Of a stretch of 64,000 bases of DNA, positions 38,719 to 51,683 are shown one piece after another; the stretch's first letter is position 1, and each line of letters starts with the position of its first letter. A model generated the notes under the pieces. It made no database searches. It saw only the letters and a program-made list of their open reading frames with translations, and was not told the origin of the DNA. The translations under genes were made by a program, and so were the position numbers. The stretch comes from Gracilaria domingensis. Taxonomy: Eukaryota; Rhodophyta; Florideophyceae; Gracilariales; Gracilariaceae. The DNA is taken from positions 1-64,000 of the forward strand of contig VCMS01000144.1 of the NCBI GenBank assembly GCA_022539475.1. The letters run 5' to 3'.

Positions 38719-40457
38719 TTCTTAGGGGGGTGTCCTGCCGTCTCAGGGACACCCCCGAAAAATTTTTTTTCTTATATCTCCGCGGGGAGATAAGCAAAGT
38801 GCAGCGTGGAAGCTGCACTTCACATCTCCCCCGCCCGCTGCGGCGCCAGCCGCAAGACAGGAGCGTGCTGCCCGTCGCGCCGCCGTTGCACGATAGCGCA
38901 CAAGAAAAGGCTTCCGCCAGTCGCGCCGCCACGGCGCGACTGCACAGGAGCGTGCTGCCCGTCGCGCCGCCGTGGCACGACTGCACAGGAGCGTGCCGCC
39001 TGTCGCGCCGCCGTGGCGCGACAGCGCTGGGGAAAAGGAAGGCGTCGCGCTGCCTTGGCGCGACGGCGAGAACGGGGATGGTGCCGCGCGTCGCGCCGCC
39101 GTGGCGCGACGACGCGAAAGAAGTGGTCACGTCGCTCACCAGGACTGTTGGAGGTGGCACAGTTGCTCATCACGCCGAGGCGCGACGGCCGCGTTAATCG
39201 CCGCAGCGCCTCCGCAAGCAGAAGCGTCGCCGCCGCCGCGCCGCCGAAGTGGGGTGCGTCTCTGCCGTCGCGTCGCTGCATGAATAAGCGTCGCCGTCTC
39301 CGCGCCGCTGCATGAAGGAGCGCCGCCGCCTCCGCGCCGCCGCAGGAAGTCCCGCGGCCGCGGCGCTGCTATGCGCCCCGCATCATGACCTTAGTGGGTG
39401 CCGCGCGCCTCCGCTGCCCGTCGCGTGCTGCCCGTTCAAAGCCATGGCACGCCCGCCGTCTGCCGTGACGCCACTCGCAGGTTGCGCGCGACGACACACT
39501 CGGACCTTGAGATGGCATTCAGTATCACGGACGAACAAATTAACACCCCAATGTGACAATGCCCAAGACACCCCCCTACATGACTGAAGCACCAGATCAC
39601 CAATCGCCAACCACCGACCTACATAACGAAGAACCGTATGTCGACATCACTACCTACTATGGATATGGTGAGCAGCACTAGGTTATTTAGGACTAGACGG
39701 TGAGCAAGTTACGACTTAGGGTATACGAACCACAAGAATTGTAGATATAAACCCCCCGAGTTCGAGGCTTCGCAGCCAACCTAACTCGGGCAGACCACTT
39801 CCCCCCTCAACGACTTCCCCCATCCTTGCCTCTCTCGCCTTTCTTCCTCCCCTTCCGTCGTCACCAACCTTCCTTCCTTTGGCAATCCCATCTTCCCTTA
39901 GCGCAGTCTGCGCCTCCTTGCCACCAACCTTTCCCCCTACATTTCCTTATTCCCGGCGGCCCGGTCTCCCGCCGTTCCCTACACAGTCGCCTTGTGCTGC
40001 CCTCCATTGGGCTCGTCCGCACATTGCGATCATATTTACAACCCCGTTTTCTCGGACGGACGTTGGCAGTGTTACGCATTGCACTGGTTCCATTCCTGTC
40101 GCCACCTCGCCTGGTTGTTAGGTTTGTGGTGGTATCGACGACAGAATCGAACGCTTTAGCCCTGCCCTTTCTATTGTTCCGCCGACAGCCTTGGTGTTTT
40201 GGTCTGTTGGCCGCGCACTCTGTTGTTGTGTTGGCATTCGGCATCGAGCGCCGAAGCACACTCTCGTTTAATTACTCTCCCCGCTTCCTGTTAGCGGAGA
40301 GTTTCTACTATCTTGGGGTTATCTTGTCTGCTCCTGCAGGCATCTGAGCTACGTTAACTTGTCGTCCCTTTTGGGCTGGTACTCTCGAGCATTTATTGTG
40401 TCGCTCTCCTTGGGTTTGTCACCACCCGCGCTGTTTCCCCCAAAAATGGCGTCCACA
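38719..40457 (+). repeat. 5' LTR of element B
   Basis: It is matched base for base by 47558-49296. A TG start at 38731 and CA end at 40457 are the canonical choice, but homology with the other copy extends 12 bases further left (TTCTTAGGGGGG), so the outer end is uncertain. The left half is extremely GC-rich with many GTCGCGCC...GGCGCGAC inverted repeats. The right half is pyrimidine-rich leader. Confidence 0.85.
38725..39576. repeat. 852-bp GC-rich block with 13-bp inverted ends inside the LTR
   Basis: The block starts GGGGGGTGTCCTG and its other end, read inward, is GGGGGGTGTCTTG. Both are flanked by TA (38723-38724, 39577-39578). Inside are repeated hairpins of the GTCGCGCCGCCGTGGCGCGAC type. 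The same block lies in the other LTR at 47564-48415. It may be an old non-autonomous DNA transposon fixed in the LTR, or an LTR sub-structure. Confidence 0.6.
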
Positions 40458-43400
40458 TGGTACTCTCGAGGAGGGCCTGGCTCTCCTGATTCTGGTGTGA
40501 TTTCCTTCGATGGTTCTGCCGTCGACGGAAGGAAGTTTCTGTTTTACTTTGAGAATGTCGCTACCCCCAACGAAGAGGATAGTGTTCGGGCTATGAAGTT
40601 GCTCGGCTATCTTGAGGGTGAAGCGTTTGACTTCTACTATGACAACTATGCTGTTGATGGCTCTCTTTCGATTGAAGCAAAGGACTATCAGAAGGTGAAG
40701 TTCGCTTTGATCGAACGTTTCGGTGCAATCGAGGAACCGGCGGAGAGGATTCGTCGGGCAGTTTCGGCACGTTTAGATTACGTCGATCTGCTAGGGTCCT
40801 TGAAGAAGATGGACTCTTTCTTCGATCAGGCAGGTTTTAACTCGAAAGCTAAGTTCGGGTTACTACGAAACGCTGTCATGGAGTTTGCAGATCTTGCGCA
40901 GTTTGTCATATTCCGTGGAGCAGATGACTATGAATCCTTGAAGGCCCTCGTTAAGGACTTCGTTGGCGGAAAGAAAGCTCTCGGGTCGTATGGTACCCTC
41001 AACGCTTTCCCACCGGCGAAGCATATTCTTCAACGTTCTAAAGAACCTGCTCGTACAAGTCCGCTGGAATCGAAAGTGGATCAGTTGGCCGACCAGATGG
41101 CACAGTTGCACCTCCTAGTGAAGAAGACTCAGAGCGCTGCGACTGCCGCTGGACGTCAGGATACGGAAAAAGTTTGTTCGTATTGCAGCCAACCCGGTCA
41201 CTTTGCGGCACGTTGTGAGCTTAATCCACATCGAGGCAGTCGATGTGGTAATTGTGGCAAGTTAGGTCACTCTACAGCTACGTGCTGGAGGAAGAATAAC
41301 ACCGATGTTGTGCGAAAAGTTGCATTTGAAGGTGTGAAATCCGAATCAGAGAGAGAGAGGTTGCTGAGTGAGAAACGAGGTTCCCAGAACACAGGCGAGA
41401 ACCAAGTCTCAGTTGTGATTGCTGACCCTTCAGATGATGAAGATCCCGTTACAACCGCAAAAAGAGACGCGGAAGGGGAGCCTCTGCCCAAGCAACCACG
41501 AACTGGCCCTCTCTCAGGGATTACACCCGTAATGTTCCCCGAATCCCATACCACCAGGACTGCCTCTCAGCAAGCCAAAAACCCTCCCAAGAAGTCGACA
41601 AGGACTAGGAAGGGCACTGGGAAGAAGTCTAAGAGGAAGTCCCGGAGAGTGAAGATCCAAGAACACGTTGGGAAATATAACATTTACGAAGAATTGGCGA
41701 AAGCCCTTTCTGGCATCACTTTTGGTCAACTAGTCCGCGGTGATGCGGACGAGGCCAAGAAAGACATTCGGCGCATTCTTTCCGGAGGTTTTTCGTCAAG
41801 GCGTGTCAGTTACGCTCATACTCATTCACTCCCTCAGACTCTCAAAGTGGTGAATGTTACTGTCTATGGCACTAGTTCCCAGGCGCTGCTGGACTCTGGT
41901 GCTATCCCTAATCTTATGTCTATTGCGTTATGCAACCGGTTATCGTTGGAGATGAAACCGTCGAGTAGGAGGATTGTCGTTGCCGACGGAACCAAATCCT
42001 TAGTTCGCGGAAGCCTGCGCGATGTTCCCCTCGAGTTTGGTTCTCTCCGCGTCCCGTTGGATTTCCTGGTCGTTGAGAAGCCTCCCTTCAATGTGATCGT
42101 TGGCTGTCCTGCTCTTGAGTCACTCCAAGCCTGCTTGGACCTCGGTACTCAGCAAGTCTCTATGCAATTTGACGGCGCATCTGTTGTTTTGCCTCTCGAT
42201 TACCATCGCCCTAGTGTAGTGTTCGACGAAGATAATGAACACACCGATAGTGAGGATTTCACTTCCGCTTCAGAGCCGTTCTTCTCTGAGAGTTCGGAGA
42301 GCGACGACGAAGGATACGCGATCACTTTCTCGAAAGACAAAGTTGACACGTCAGTATATGCTTTGAATACTATGAATGAAGAACAAGACTCCTTACAACC
42401 ACTCGAAGAGGAATCCGCGAACGAACTGGAGAATATTGGTGCTACGAGTCTCGGTCAGGAAAGCCCCTCCCCTGCTGATCCTCAGGATTTGGAGGAAGGC
42501 ATTAGGCAATTGCGTGTGGATGATGTTGAACCAGAACCTGCTATTACTACTACTCACGCCCCTGGGGAAGCAAATAGAGAATTTGAGAACGATGAAGAAT
42601 CGGAGGAAAGCGCAGACGACAACGACTCCGAAGGTTCTCCATCGGATGGAGGGCATGAACGCGATCTCGTTGTCCCAGTCAGGGATGACGTTGTTCTTCT
42701 ACGAGCCGAAGATGTGAGACGACAGCCTGATTATCTTATCTTTCGAGTCTACCGTCGTTATCCTCAGCCACTGGATAGAGAACAACTTCATCCACACATC
42801 TCTGAACTTCCGTACGGAGAAATGGGTATCCTAGAGCTGAATAACGGTTCCGAACCAGTAGTTCGTTTCGGAGTAGGCTGGCCTATACCTGCACCGGCTG
42901 ATGAAGAACCCCTTGGGGTTCCATCGCAAAGTGAAGCCCATGAAGACCATGTGATGGTTATAAGTCTTGACAACAATAACGATGAGGCCGATAACCAGCT
43001 GAGCGGTTTAGCTGAGCCGAATGACGATCAACGCCGATCGGTCTATCACACCCCAAATCCCTCGTCTTTTCAGAGTTCCACGACAGACACTAGCCTTCAA
43101 CCACCTGATCCTCCCCTTTTGTCATCTGGCAATGATGGAGAAGATGAAGAGAGGATCTCTGGAAGGGACGACGAAGAAGATGAAGATTATGTAGAAGTAG
43201 AAGCAGGAGTTCATGAAGCAGAAGTAGAAGTAGAAGAGGAAGTGGTGAATAATGGAAATGAAGATGATCATGAAGAAGATGAAGATGGTTCCTCACCAGA
43301 AGAAGTCGAGCTGTCTGGTACCCCTCTCTACCGCGACCGTGTCCTCATCATCCCGATTACGGGCGAGGTCACTTTGCTACCACCTGAAGAAGGGGAACTT

Positions 43401-46400
43401 ATCAGCGACTTTCTTTTGGTTCGTGTCCAGATTCGGTACCCTGTACCCACTCCAGCGCACCCCCCTCACCTCGGCGTGCACAACATGCCTTTTGGTCGTA
43501 CCGGGCTACTAGAGGAGGATGACGACGGCCGTTACGTGATTGCTTTCGAGGAAGAGCTTCCTCGAGAAGAGTTCTCGACGCAGGTCTCCCCCCCACCTGT
43601 TAGGGAGTTGGAAGATCAACCCGACCCCTCGCAAACAGAGCCGCGTACCACTGGCTTTGGTGAAGGACACTCTACTTCACGTGATAGTGAGCCGAAGGTT
43701 GCGTGTCCCACTCCTGAGATCAAATACTCCCTGCTAGATCCGGTCGCGATTGATGGCAAGGGTCGTATACTGGATCGAAGAGATTACCCTCCTGACATGA
43801 GTCACGAAGAAGTCATCCTCAAAAGGCTTTCACACTTGCCCAGCAGGGAGCAACAGGAACTACTTCGTGTTTTACTTGACCTTGGGGTGGTCGCCTGGTC
43901 TTTGTACGATCTTAGACCGGCAGATGTACCAGTCATGCATGAATTCTCACTGACGACCCAGACTCCGATACACTCAAGAGTTCGTAGGCTTCCGCCGCGA
44001 CATGACGAAGTCGTCAAGAAGGAACTCGGTAAAATGCTTGACGCTGGGATAATCAAACCTTGTACATCGCCATGGTCCTTTCCGATCGTCATTGCTACCA
44101 AAAAGGATGGCAAGCCAAGGTTCTGTGTAGAATACCGAGCTTTGAACCGAGTTATGAAAGCGGACAGATGGCCCTTACCTCATATTGAACAAATCTTTGA
44201 TGACTTAGGCGGCTGTTCGTTTTTCACTACGCTTGACCTTTTCTCTGGGTACTGGCAGATCAGAATGTCACCTCGGTGTAAGGAGATGACCACCTTCGTT
44301 TGCCGTCAAGGAACCTATCAGTTTGAGGTCATGCCCTTCGGCTTGATGAACGCCCCCTCAACATTCCAAAGAATGATGGACTCTGTCCTCAACAAGTATC
44401 CGTTTGTAATGGTCTATCTGGATGACGTGGTTATCTACTCAAAAACCTTAGAGAACCACGTCGAGCACATCAAGTTAGTACTAAGGACAATTGCCTCCCA
44501 TGGGTTGAAGCTGAAGATCTCTAAGTGCGACTTTGCCCATCACAAGATTGAACTGCTCGGAAATGTTGTCGACCAGAGCGGAGTTGCAGTGGACGTGAAG
44601 AAAATAGAGGCCATCAAGGCGGCTCCGATCCCTAAGACAACCACTGAACTGAGGAGCTTTCTTGGGCTTGCTGGCTACTACCGCCGGTTTATCAAGCACT
44701 TTGCCAAAACTTCGGCAGTTCTCTATGCAGGAACGTCCGGAAATCGGAAACTAGTGTTCAACAATGATATGGTTGAAGCCTTCAAAGACCTGAAGGAGAA
44801 GCTAACCAGTCCTCCAATTTTGGCCTTTCCCGACTTCGACAATCCGTTTCGGGTCGAAACCGATGCTTCTTCATTTGCGTTGGGCGCCGTTCTCGCTCAG
44901 AAGAAATCTGATGGCATGTTTCACCCAATTAAGTATGCCAGCCGGACTATGATGCAGCTGAAAGGAACTACGCGGTCTGTGAGCAGGAGGCGCTTGCTGT
45001 CATCTTCGCGTTCAAGAAATTTCGACTATACCTTCTTAGACCAAAGCCATTTCACTTGATTACAGATCATCAAGCGCTGAAGTATGCGTTTCAGAAGAAG
45101 GATGTACATGGGCGATTGGCCAGGTGGCTCGATTTCCTAGCTGAATACGAGTTCGAGGTTGTTTACCGCTCAGGGGATAAGAATTGTGCTGCTGATTATC
45201 TTTCTCGCTACTCCACGATAAGGGGGCACTCTGCTCTGGAGGCGGCGACTACTGTTTCTTCCCCTTCGTGCGGAGCTTTTTCAGGCCTCGAACCTTATTA
45301 TGCAAATATTGGTCAATATCTGAGCGACCTTCCGGTCGATGAGCCCAACTCGAGCCTCAGAGGGGCGATCAAAAGGAATTCTAAGAAGTTTATGGTATGG
45401 AATGGGCAGTTGTATCGTGGAATGGGGTCCGGGCTACGGCTCCTTCCTCACGTCAATGAAAGGCGTAAACTCTTGAAAACATTTCATGACGATGTGGGAC
45501 ACTGGGATGTCAGGGCGACCAGAAGGCACGTCATTGATCGATTCTGGTGGCCCAATATTCACTCTGATGTCACAACCTACGTCAAGAGTTGTGATGGCTG
45601 CCAGTTCATGGGGTCTTTTCTTGCTTACCGAGCGGGGCAACGAGCCCCGCTGACGGATATATTCCACACGTTTTCAATTGATTTCGCCGGACCCCTCAGG
45701 GTGACAAGGAACGGAAACCGATTCTTGCTCATTGGGGTCGAGCACCTCACGGGATGGCCGATCGCAGTGGCAACTCGAACATCTACTGCAGTCGATGTAG
45801 TCAACTTTATTAGAAGGAAGATCGTCGCGCCCTTCGGCTATCCCCGCACGATTGTCTCCGATAACGCTACCTCCTTTCTCGCGTCAAGTGTCCAAGCTTA
45901 TCTAATGCGTCATGATATCACTCTCAAACCGGTGCTCGCATACGCACCTATGTCTAATGGACGCGCAGAAAGAATGGTAGGGACGATCAAGAGGGCGATC
46001 GCGAAAACGATTCACGATCAGAACTCTGATTGGGATGAAGTACTCCCGGAGGTTCTCTATGGTTATCGCACTCGACAAATGGCCGAAGGATATTCTCCAT
46101 TTCAGCTCATGTATAGAGTACGGCCCCGAATGCATCCATCAGATCCTCCTTCCCTGATAGCCACGCCGTCACTTGATCATCGTGAGGTGGAACTACAAAC
46201 CTCCACTTTTGGGAGGGCCACAAGAATATTGCAGCAGCCTCACCGTCAAGAAGATGAGCGCCGTGGACATCGGTTCGCTTTGGAGACCAGGTACTGGTAA
46301 TGCGTGGCGAAGCCCTTAATCCTTCGGTGAAATGGCCATCATTCAAATCAAAGTTTTATGGACCATGCCACGTCGTTCGGGCCAATCATCCTCGGTACAT

Positions 46401-47499
46401 ATTGGTTTCTCCACACCGACGTATGTCGAGAAGGGGCATTCATGCGAGACGCTTAAAACCTTACCGTCCTAGACCAAGGCATATGATTCCTAGAACAGTA
46501 CGGCATGAAAGAAATAATCAGCCCGAAGCGGCATGCCCGGTCGTGCTACAAGAGGGTCCAAACCCCACCAGACCCCCTGCTGATCATCTGAGGATAATTG
46601 TGGCTGGATGGAGACTTTCTGAATGGCTTTCCCCTGTCAGCACGAGTACAAACGATCTACAGAAGATCGCATGGAACCTATTACATGTTTACCTTGGGAC
46701 TTTCAAACGACATGGACCCTACATAACCGAGGGTCTTCTTACTAAGCTGGTCTCATTGACAGGAAGGGTGAACCCTTTCATTATACCGCTTGTGGGTCAG
46801 CAGTTTGTCTTTTACTACTATCACTTTGCAGTGGCTCGCTATGGACATCTTCCCCCGCAGAAAACTTACGGAGTGGAGGTGTCAAGCTTCCTGCAGCGGA
46901 TTCAAGCTGAAGAGGCTTTCGAGATCGATCTGGCATATGATCAAGATCGCGGTGACGTACCTCCTCCGCTCCAGATTGAAGAAACCACCCCAATAACGCC
47001 GGCTCTTCTTGCAATTCCGATAATTGTTGAATACGAAGTCTATAACCAGGACGTGAACTACTTGGAGACGGAAATCGGTGGGAGTACACTTGAGAACTGG
47101 CTCTCCCCACTAGATTGTGAGGACTGGGAGAAGCATTGTATTGTCTGGAATTGTTTTCACCTCTGCTTGAGCATCCATTTAATCTACGGCCAATACTTTA
47201 CGCAAAATGCACACGTAATGTTGGGTAGACTGGCCAGAAGATTACATTCGCAGATAAACAGGCTTGGCGCGGATAGGACGATATTCTTTCTCTATCATTA
47301 CGTCATTGGGAAGTACGGACATCTACCACCGGCAGCCACACATGAAGAACAAGTTGAAGAGTATATACGTCGTATTGAACGACATGAAGACTTCTCTGTG
47401 GAGTTTGAACCGGATCCTGAGTACCCAGAACATTTGTATCCTTTCAGGTATACGACCGAGGAGGTTTCCCGAGACGGACCGATCCCTTCTTCTTCATAA
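40446..47499 (+). mobile_element. gag-pol coding region of element B (about two breaks)
   Basis: Gag starts at the ATG at 40446, twelve bases inside the LTR (MASTWYSRGG). Two CCHC knuckles lie near 41178-41285 (CSYCSQPGHFAARC, CGNCGKLGHSTATC). Protease is near 41880-42150 (LLDSGAIPNL). A long acidic linker containing a duplicated domain occupies about 42200-43700. RT lies at about 43980-44600 (FCVEYRALN, MPFGLMNAPSTFQ, YLDD near 44417), RNase H at about 44850-45210 (ETDASSFALGAVLAQ, TDHQALKYAF, AADYLSRY). Integrase lies at about 45480-46130 (DFAGPL, SDNATSF, NGRAERMVGT). A C-terminal extension with a second duplicated domain ends at 47499. As a fossil it is recorded as one region. Confidence 0.9.
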
Positions 47500-47557
47500 T
47501 TATTCTCTTGGTCGCCCATGCGTAGCGACCGCTGAGTTGGGGAGTGTGTGGTGGCGT

Positions 47558-49296
47558 TTCTTAGGGGGGTGTCCTGCCGTCTCAGGGACACCCCCGAAGA
47601 ATTTTTTTTCTTATATCTCCGCGGGGAGATAGGCAAAGTGCAGCGTGGAAGCTGCACTTCACATCTCCCGCGCCCGCTGCGGCGCCAGCCGCAAGACAGG
47701 AGCGTGCTGCCCGTCGCGCCGCCGTTGCGCGACAGCGCACAGGAAAAGGCTTCCGCCAGTCGCGCCGCCGCGGCGCGACTGCACAGGAGCGTGCTGCCCG
47801 TCGCGCCGCCGTGGCGCGACTGCACAGGAGCGTGCCGCCTGTCGCGCCGCCGTGGCGCGACAGCGCGGAAGAAAAGGAAGGCGTCGCGCTGCCTTGGCGC
47901 GACGGCGAGGACGGGGATGGTGCCGCGCGTCGCGCCGCCGTGGCGCGACGACGCGAAAGAAGTGGTCGCGTCGCTCACCAGGACTGTTGGAGGTGGCACA
48001 GTTGCTCATCACGCCGAGGCGCGACGGCCGCGCTAATCGCCGCAGCGCCGCCGCAAGCAGAAGCGTCGCCGCCGCCGCGCCGCCGAAGTGGGGTGCGTCT
48101 CTGCCGTCGCGTCGCTGCATGAATAAGCGTCGCCGTCTCCGCGCCGCTGCATGAAGGAGCGCCGCCGCCTCCGCGCCGCCGCAGGAAGTCCCGCGGCCGC
48201 GGCGCTGCTATGCGCCCCGCATCATGACCTTAGTGGGTGCCGCGCGCCTCCGCTGCCCGTCGCGTGCTGCCCGTGCAAAGCCATGGCACGCCTGCCGTCT
48301 GCCGTGACGCCACTCGCAGGTTGCGCGCGACGACACACTCGGACCTTGAGATGGCATTCGGTAGCACGGACGAACAAATTAACACCCCAATGTGACAATG
48401 CCCAAGACACCCCCCTACATGACTGAAGCACCAGATCACCAATCGCCAACCACCGACCTACATAACGAAGAACCGTATGTCGACATCACTACCTACTATG
48501 GATATGGTGAGCAGCACTAGGTTATTTAGGACTAGACGGTGAGCAAGTTACGACTTAGGGTATACAAACCACAAGAATTGTAGATATAAACCGCCCGAGT
48601 TCGAGGCTTCGCAGCCAACCTAACTCGGGCAGACCACTTCCCCCCTCAACGACTTCCCCCATCCTTGCCTCTCTCGCCTTTCTTCCTCCCCTTCCGTCGT
48701 CACCAACCTTCCTTCCTTTGGCAATCCCATCTTCCCTTAGCGCAGTCTGCGCCTCCCTGCCACCAACCTTTCCCCCTACATTTCCTTATTCCCGGCGGCC
48801 CGGTCTCCCGCCGTTCCCTACACAGTCGCCTTGTGCTGCCCTCCATTGGGCTCGTCCGCACATTGCGATCATATTTACAACCCCGTTTTCTCGGACGGAC
48901 GTTGGCAGTGTTACGCATTGCACTGGTTCCATTCCTGTCGCCACCTCGCCTGGTTGTTAGGTTTGTGGTGGTATCGACGACAGAATCGAACGCTTTAGCC
49001 CTGCCCTTTCTATTGTTCCGCCGACAGCCTTGGTGTTTTGGTCTGTTGGCCGCGCACTCTGTTGTTGTGTTGGCATTCGGCATCGAGCGCCGAAGCACAC
49101 TCTCGTTTAATTACTCTCCCCGCTTCCTGTTAGCGGAGAGTTTCTACTATCTTGGGGTTATCTTGTCTGCTCCTGCAGGCATCTGAGCTACGTTAACTTG
49201 TCGCCCCTTTTGGGCTGGTACTCTCGAGCATTTATTGTGTCGCTCTCCTTGGGTTTGTCACCACCCGCGCTGTTTCCCCCAAAAATGGCGTCCACA
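47558..49296 (+). repeat. 3' LTR of element B
   Basis: It is near-identical to 38719-40457 and ends at ...GTCCACA, followed directly by unrelated AT-rich DNA. It contains a second copy of the GC-rich 852-bp block (47564-48415). Confidence 0.88.
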
Positions 49297-50430
49297 GAAA
49301 TGTTTCTCGTTAAGGTATGTTCGCATACTTCAATATTTGCATCATGTGTTAAAGAACCTGCAATATCTTTTTGTCCATATTAAAGAAATGTAATCTATCC
49401 GTTTAATTCTGATACCCATGCTAAGATATACGAGTGACAAGAATATTGCCGTAAACGGTTTTGCCAGTATGAAGATATACTCAGACATACATTGAGCATT
49501 TTACTCCAAAACAGCGTTTTTGTTAGTTCACACATTGTTACATAGCTCTACAAAGCGATTATAGTTGTAACATTTGATGATATCTTTTTTGCACTTTTCT
49601 TCCATAGTTCTTCCATTCACTCACAATTCAAATATAGTGATTGTCTTTCCAATAAAAGTCAAAGAAAAGTATGTGTAAGAAAATGTGCGGTGATACATTT
49701 ACGTTGTTTACATTAATGTATTCATAAAATATTTGCTCCGGCTTTCAAATATGTGCATTGTAGGCAAAGTATGTTGAAAGTTCTCAAACACGGCTCACAA
49801 TTTGAAAATACAGCAATGCAATGCATTCTGTTCGCGTAAAAACAACGATTATTTTACGCATACAAAATGTATCAAAGAATATTTGAGAACTTAGCGGTTT
49901 TCCCGTGCTCCCCTGAGTTTACTTCTATTAAAAGGCAGACGTCTTATTCTCAACTTCTACGATTTTCTTCAGTTCCCGCATTTCCCTGAAAACACAAAAA
50001 CTTTGTGAGCGCACAAACTGTCACGATTTGTGCATTTTGCGTGACATGCTCCTTGATTTTGCTCGACGTTCAGAGACGATCGAAGAGTTTGTGCACGCCG
50101 CACAACCACTCATTTTCTGGGAGCTGCGGGAAATTATCAAAAACCCCTTGCAAAGAAAAAAGTGTACAGATCAGGATTATTAATTTACACCAAAGATTTA
50201 CATTTTGTCTATTTGAGCGTTATAGCAAAGCTCCTACTAACACACGGTCTGAGCTAATGTTGAGCTAATGGAACACTTTGCTCAACTCAAAACCTGTTTT
50301 AAATCTGCAAGTAGTTGCTTTTAGGTACTCCGAACCTACTGTTTGGTACACCCTCGAAACGAACCGCTTATATTTAGAACAGATTATTCTTCTTTAATGT
50401 TAGTATCATTAGGCAATAAAAAAGTTTAAA

Positions 50431-50459
50431 AAAATGCGCCGTGTCACACGGCGCATTTT
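50431..50459. repeat. perfect hairpin, 14-bp stem
   Basis: ATGCGCCGTGT and ACACGGCGCAT are separated by one base and extended by AAA/TTT pairs. It is GC-rich within AT-rich sequence. It could be a terminator-like or protein-binding site; function unknown. Confidence 0.8.
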
Positions 50460-51683
50460 CTTCCTTTTCCACACAACTCCTACAGATTAGATCAACTGCT
50501 GCCAACAAATTAAAATTCAGAGAAGAAAAATTTCTTCTTTCTCACCAATTTGGAGATTACATATCCTGAAAGTTAGATTGACGTCATCATTTGAAATGTT
50601 TTCTGATCACCACTGCCAAATGATTGGCACCAAACAAGACAAAATTTTTCATCATAAACAAAGAACAAAACAAATTAAAACTTTTAAACTTTGGGACAAT
50701 ATTTTCAAAAGACAATCAAAATCTGTTACTGTGTTTAAATCGCAAAAAAACCGAATCAAACTTTCTTTTCAGTTATGTTAGCCACTCAACTATTTTAAAT
50801 TTGAAACGATCTAAATATGCCATAGCCAAATTTATTAATGTCACCTTTCTAAGCTAGGTACCATAAATAGTTTATTTATCAATAAATTCTAATTGAAACT
50901 AAATTTGAAATCAACTTTAAACAGTAATGACTACGTGAGCCTATTTAGTTTTTATATTGTCTTACGGCACACTTTTTCAAATTTTGGAGCAAAGGAGCTT
51001 TGCCAAGTTTTCCTTTGTGGAAGAATGCTTCTCAAAGCACTGATTTCTTTTAGAGAAACTTGCTTTTGAATTTTGGAAGAGTTACAAGAGAAAACCCTAG
51101 GTATGCTGCCTAGACCTTGCGGGAAACGAGGAAAGTTGAAGCTACGAAAGGTTTTTGCCCATGCCCGAAACAATACAGCAATGCTCAAAATAACTGGAGA
51201 GACCGGGAAATCGCGAAAACTTCGGACTCCTGACAGACATAAACTTTTGCACCAATCGCTGATTGTGAAATATATCAGAGTGATGCAAAGCAAGCTTTGC
51301 ATAAACATTTGCAAAGCTCTTTTTGGTTATATTTATTAGCATATTTCTAATATAGTTTTGGAAGTAAATGTAAAGAGATAAATAGTTTCTTTTGAAGTTC
51401 ACGTTGCACAATCCTTACACGTTCGCTGGAATATTTATCAATCTAAATTTCTTTCATCTTTCTAAAGCATTTTTTCATAATTAAGAAAGCTAAAATCAAA
51501 AGGTTCCAAATTGTTGGCATATCTTGTTACAACGTCGGTAAAGAGCTTAGAAAATTAAATCAGTTCTGGTGCTCAATGCTATGTACTCCCAATTTGAGAC
51601 AACATGAATGTTTTTTTCCTTGCGTTTTTATTTATTGGTAGTCTATTGATCTAATTGCATTATTTGTCCGAAAATAAAGCAAA

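Larger units (their letters stand above)
38731..49296 (+). mobile_element. Ty3/gypsy LTR retrotransposon (element B), 10.6 kb, both LTRs present
   Basis: Two direct LTRs of 1,727 bp (38731-40457 and 47570-49296) bracket gag-pol. By eye they differ at about 23 positions (1.3%), so the copy is fairly young. The coding part carries gag with two CCHC knuckles, a DSGA protease, RT, RNase H, a D,D,E integrase, and two accessory blocks not usual in the family. It has about two breaks in pol and is otherwise complete. I find no chromodomain and no target-site duplication that I can match with confidence. Confidence 0.92.

Noticed and set aside
38633-39315. Long Arg/Ala-rich open frames on both strands in the GC-rich part of the LTRs
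   Set aside because: They come from GTCGCGCC-type repeats with few AT-rich stop codons, occur in all frames, and are duplicated in the other LTR.
39826-40347. 173-codon frame in the LTR (and its copy at 48665-49186)
   Set aside because: It is the pyrimidine-rich leader of the LTR; the identical frame in both LTRs reflects LTR identity, not coding constraint.
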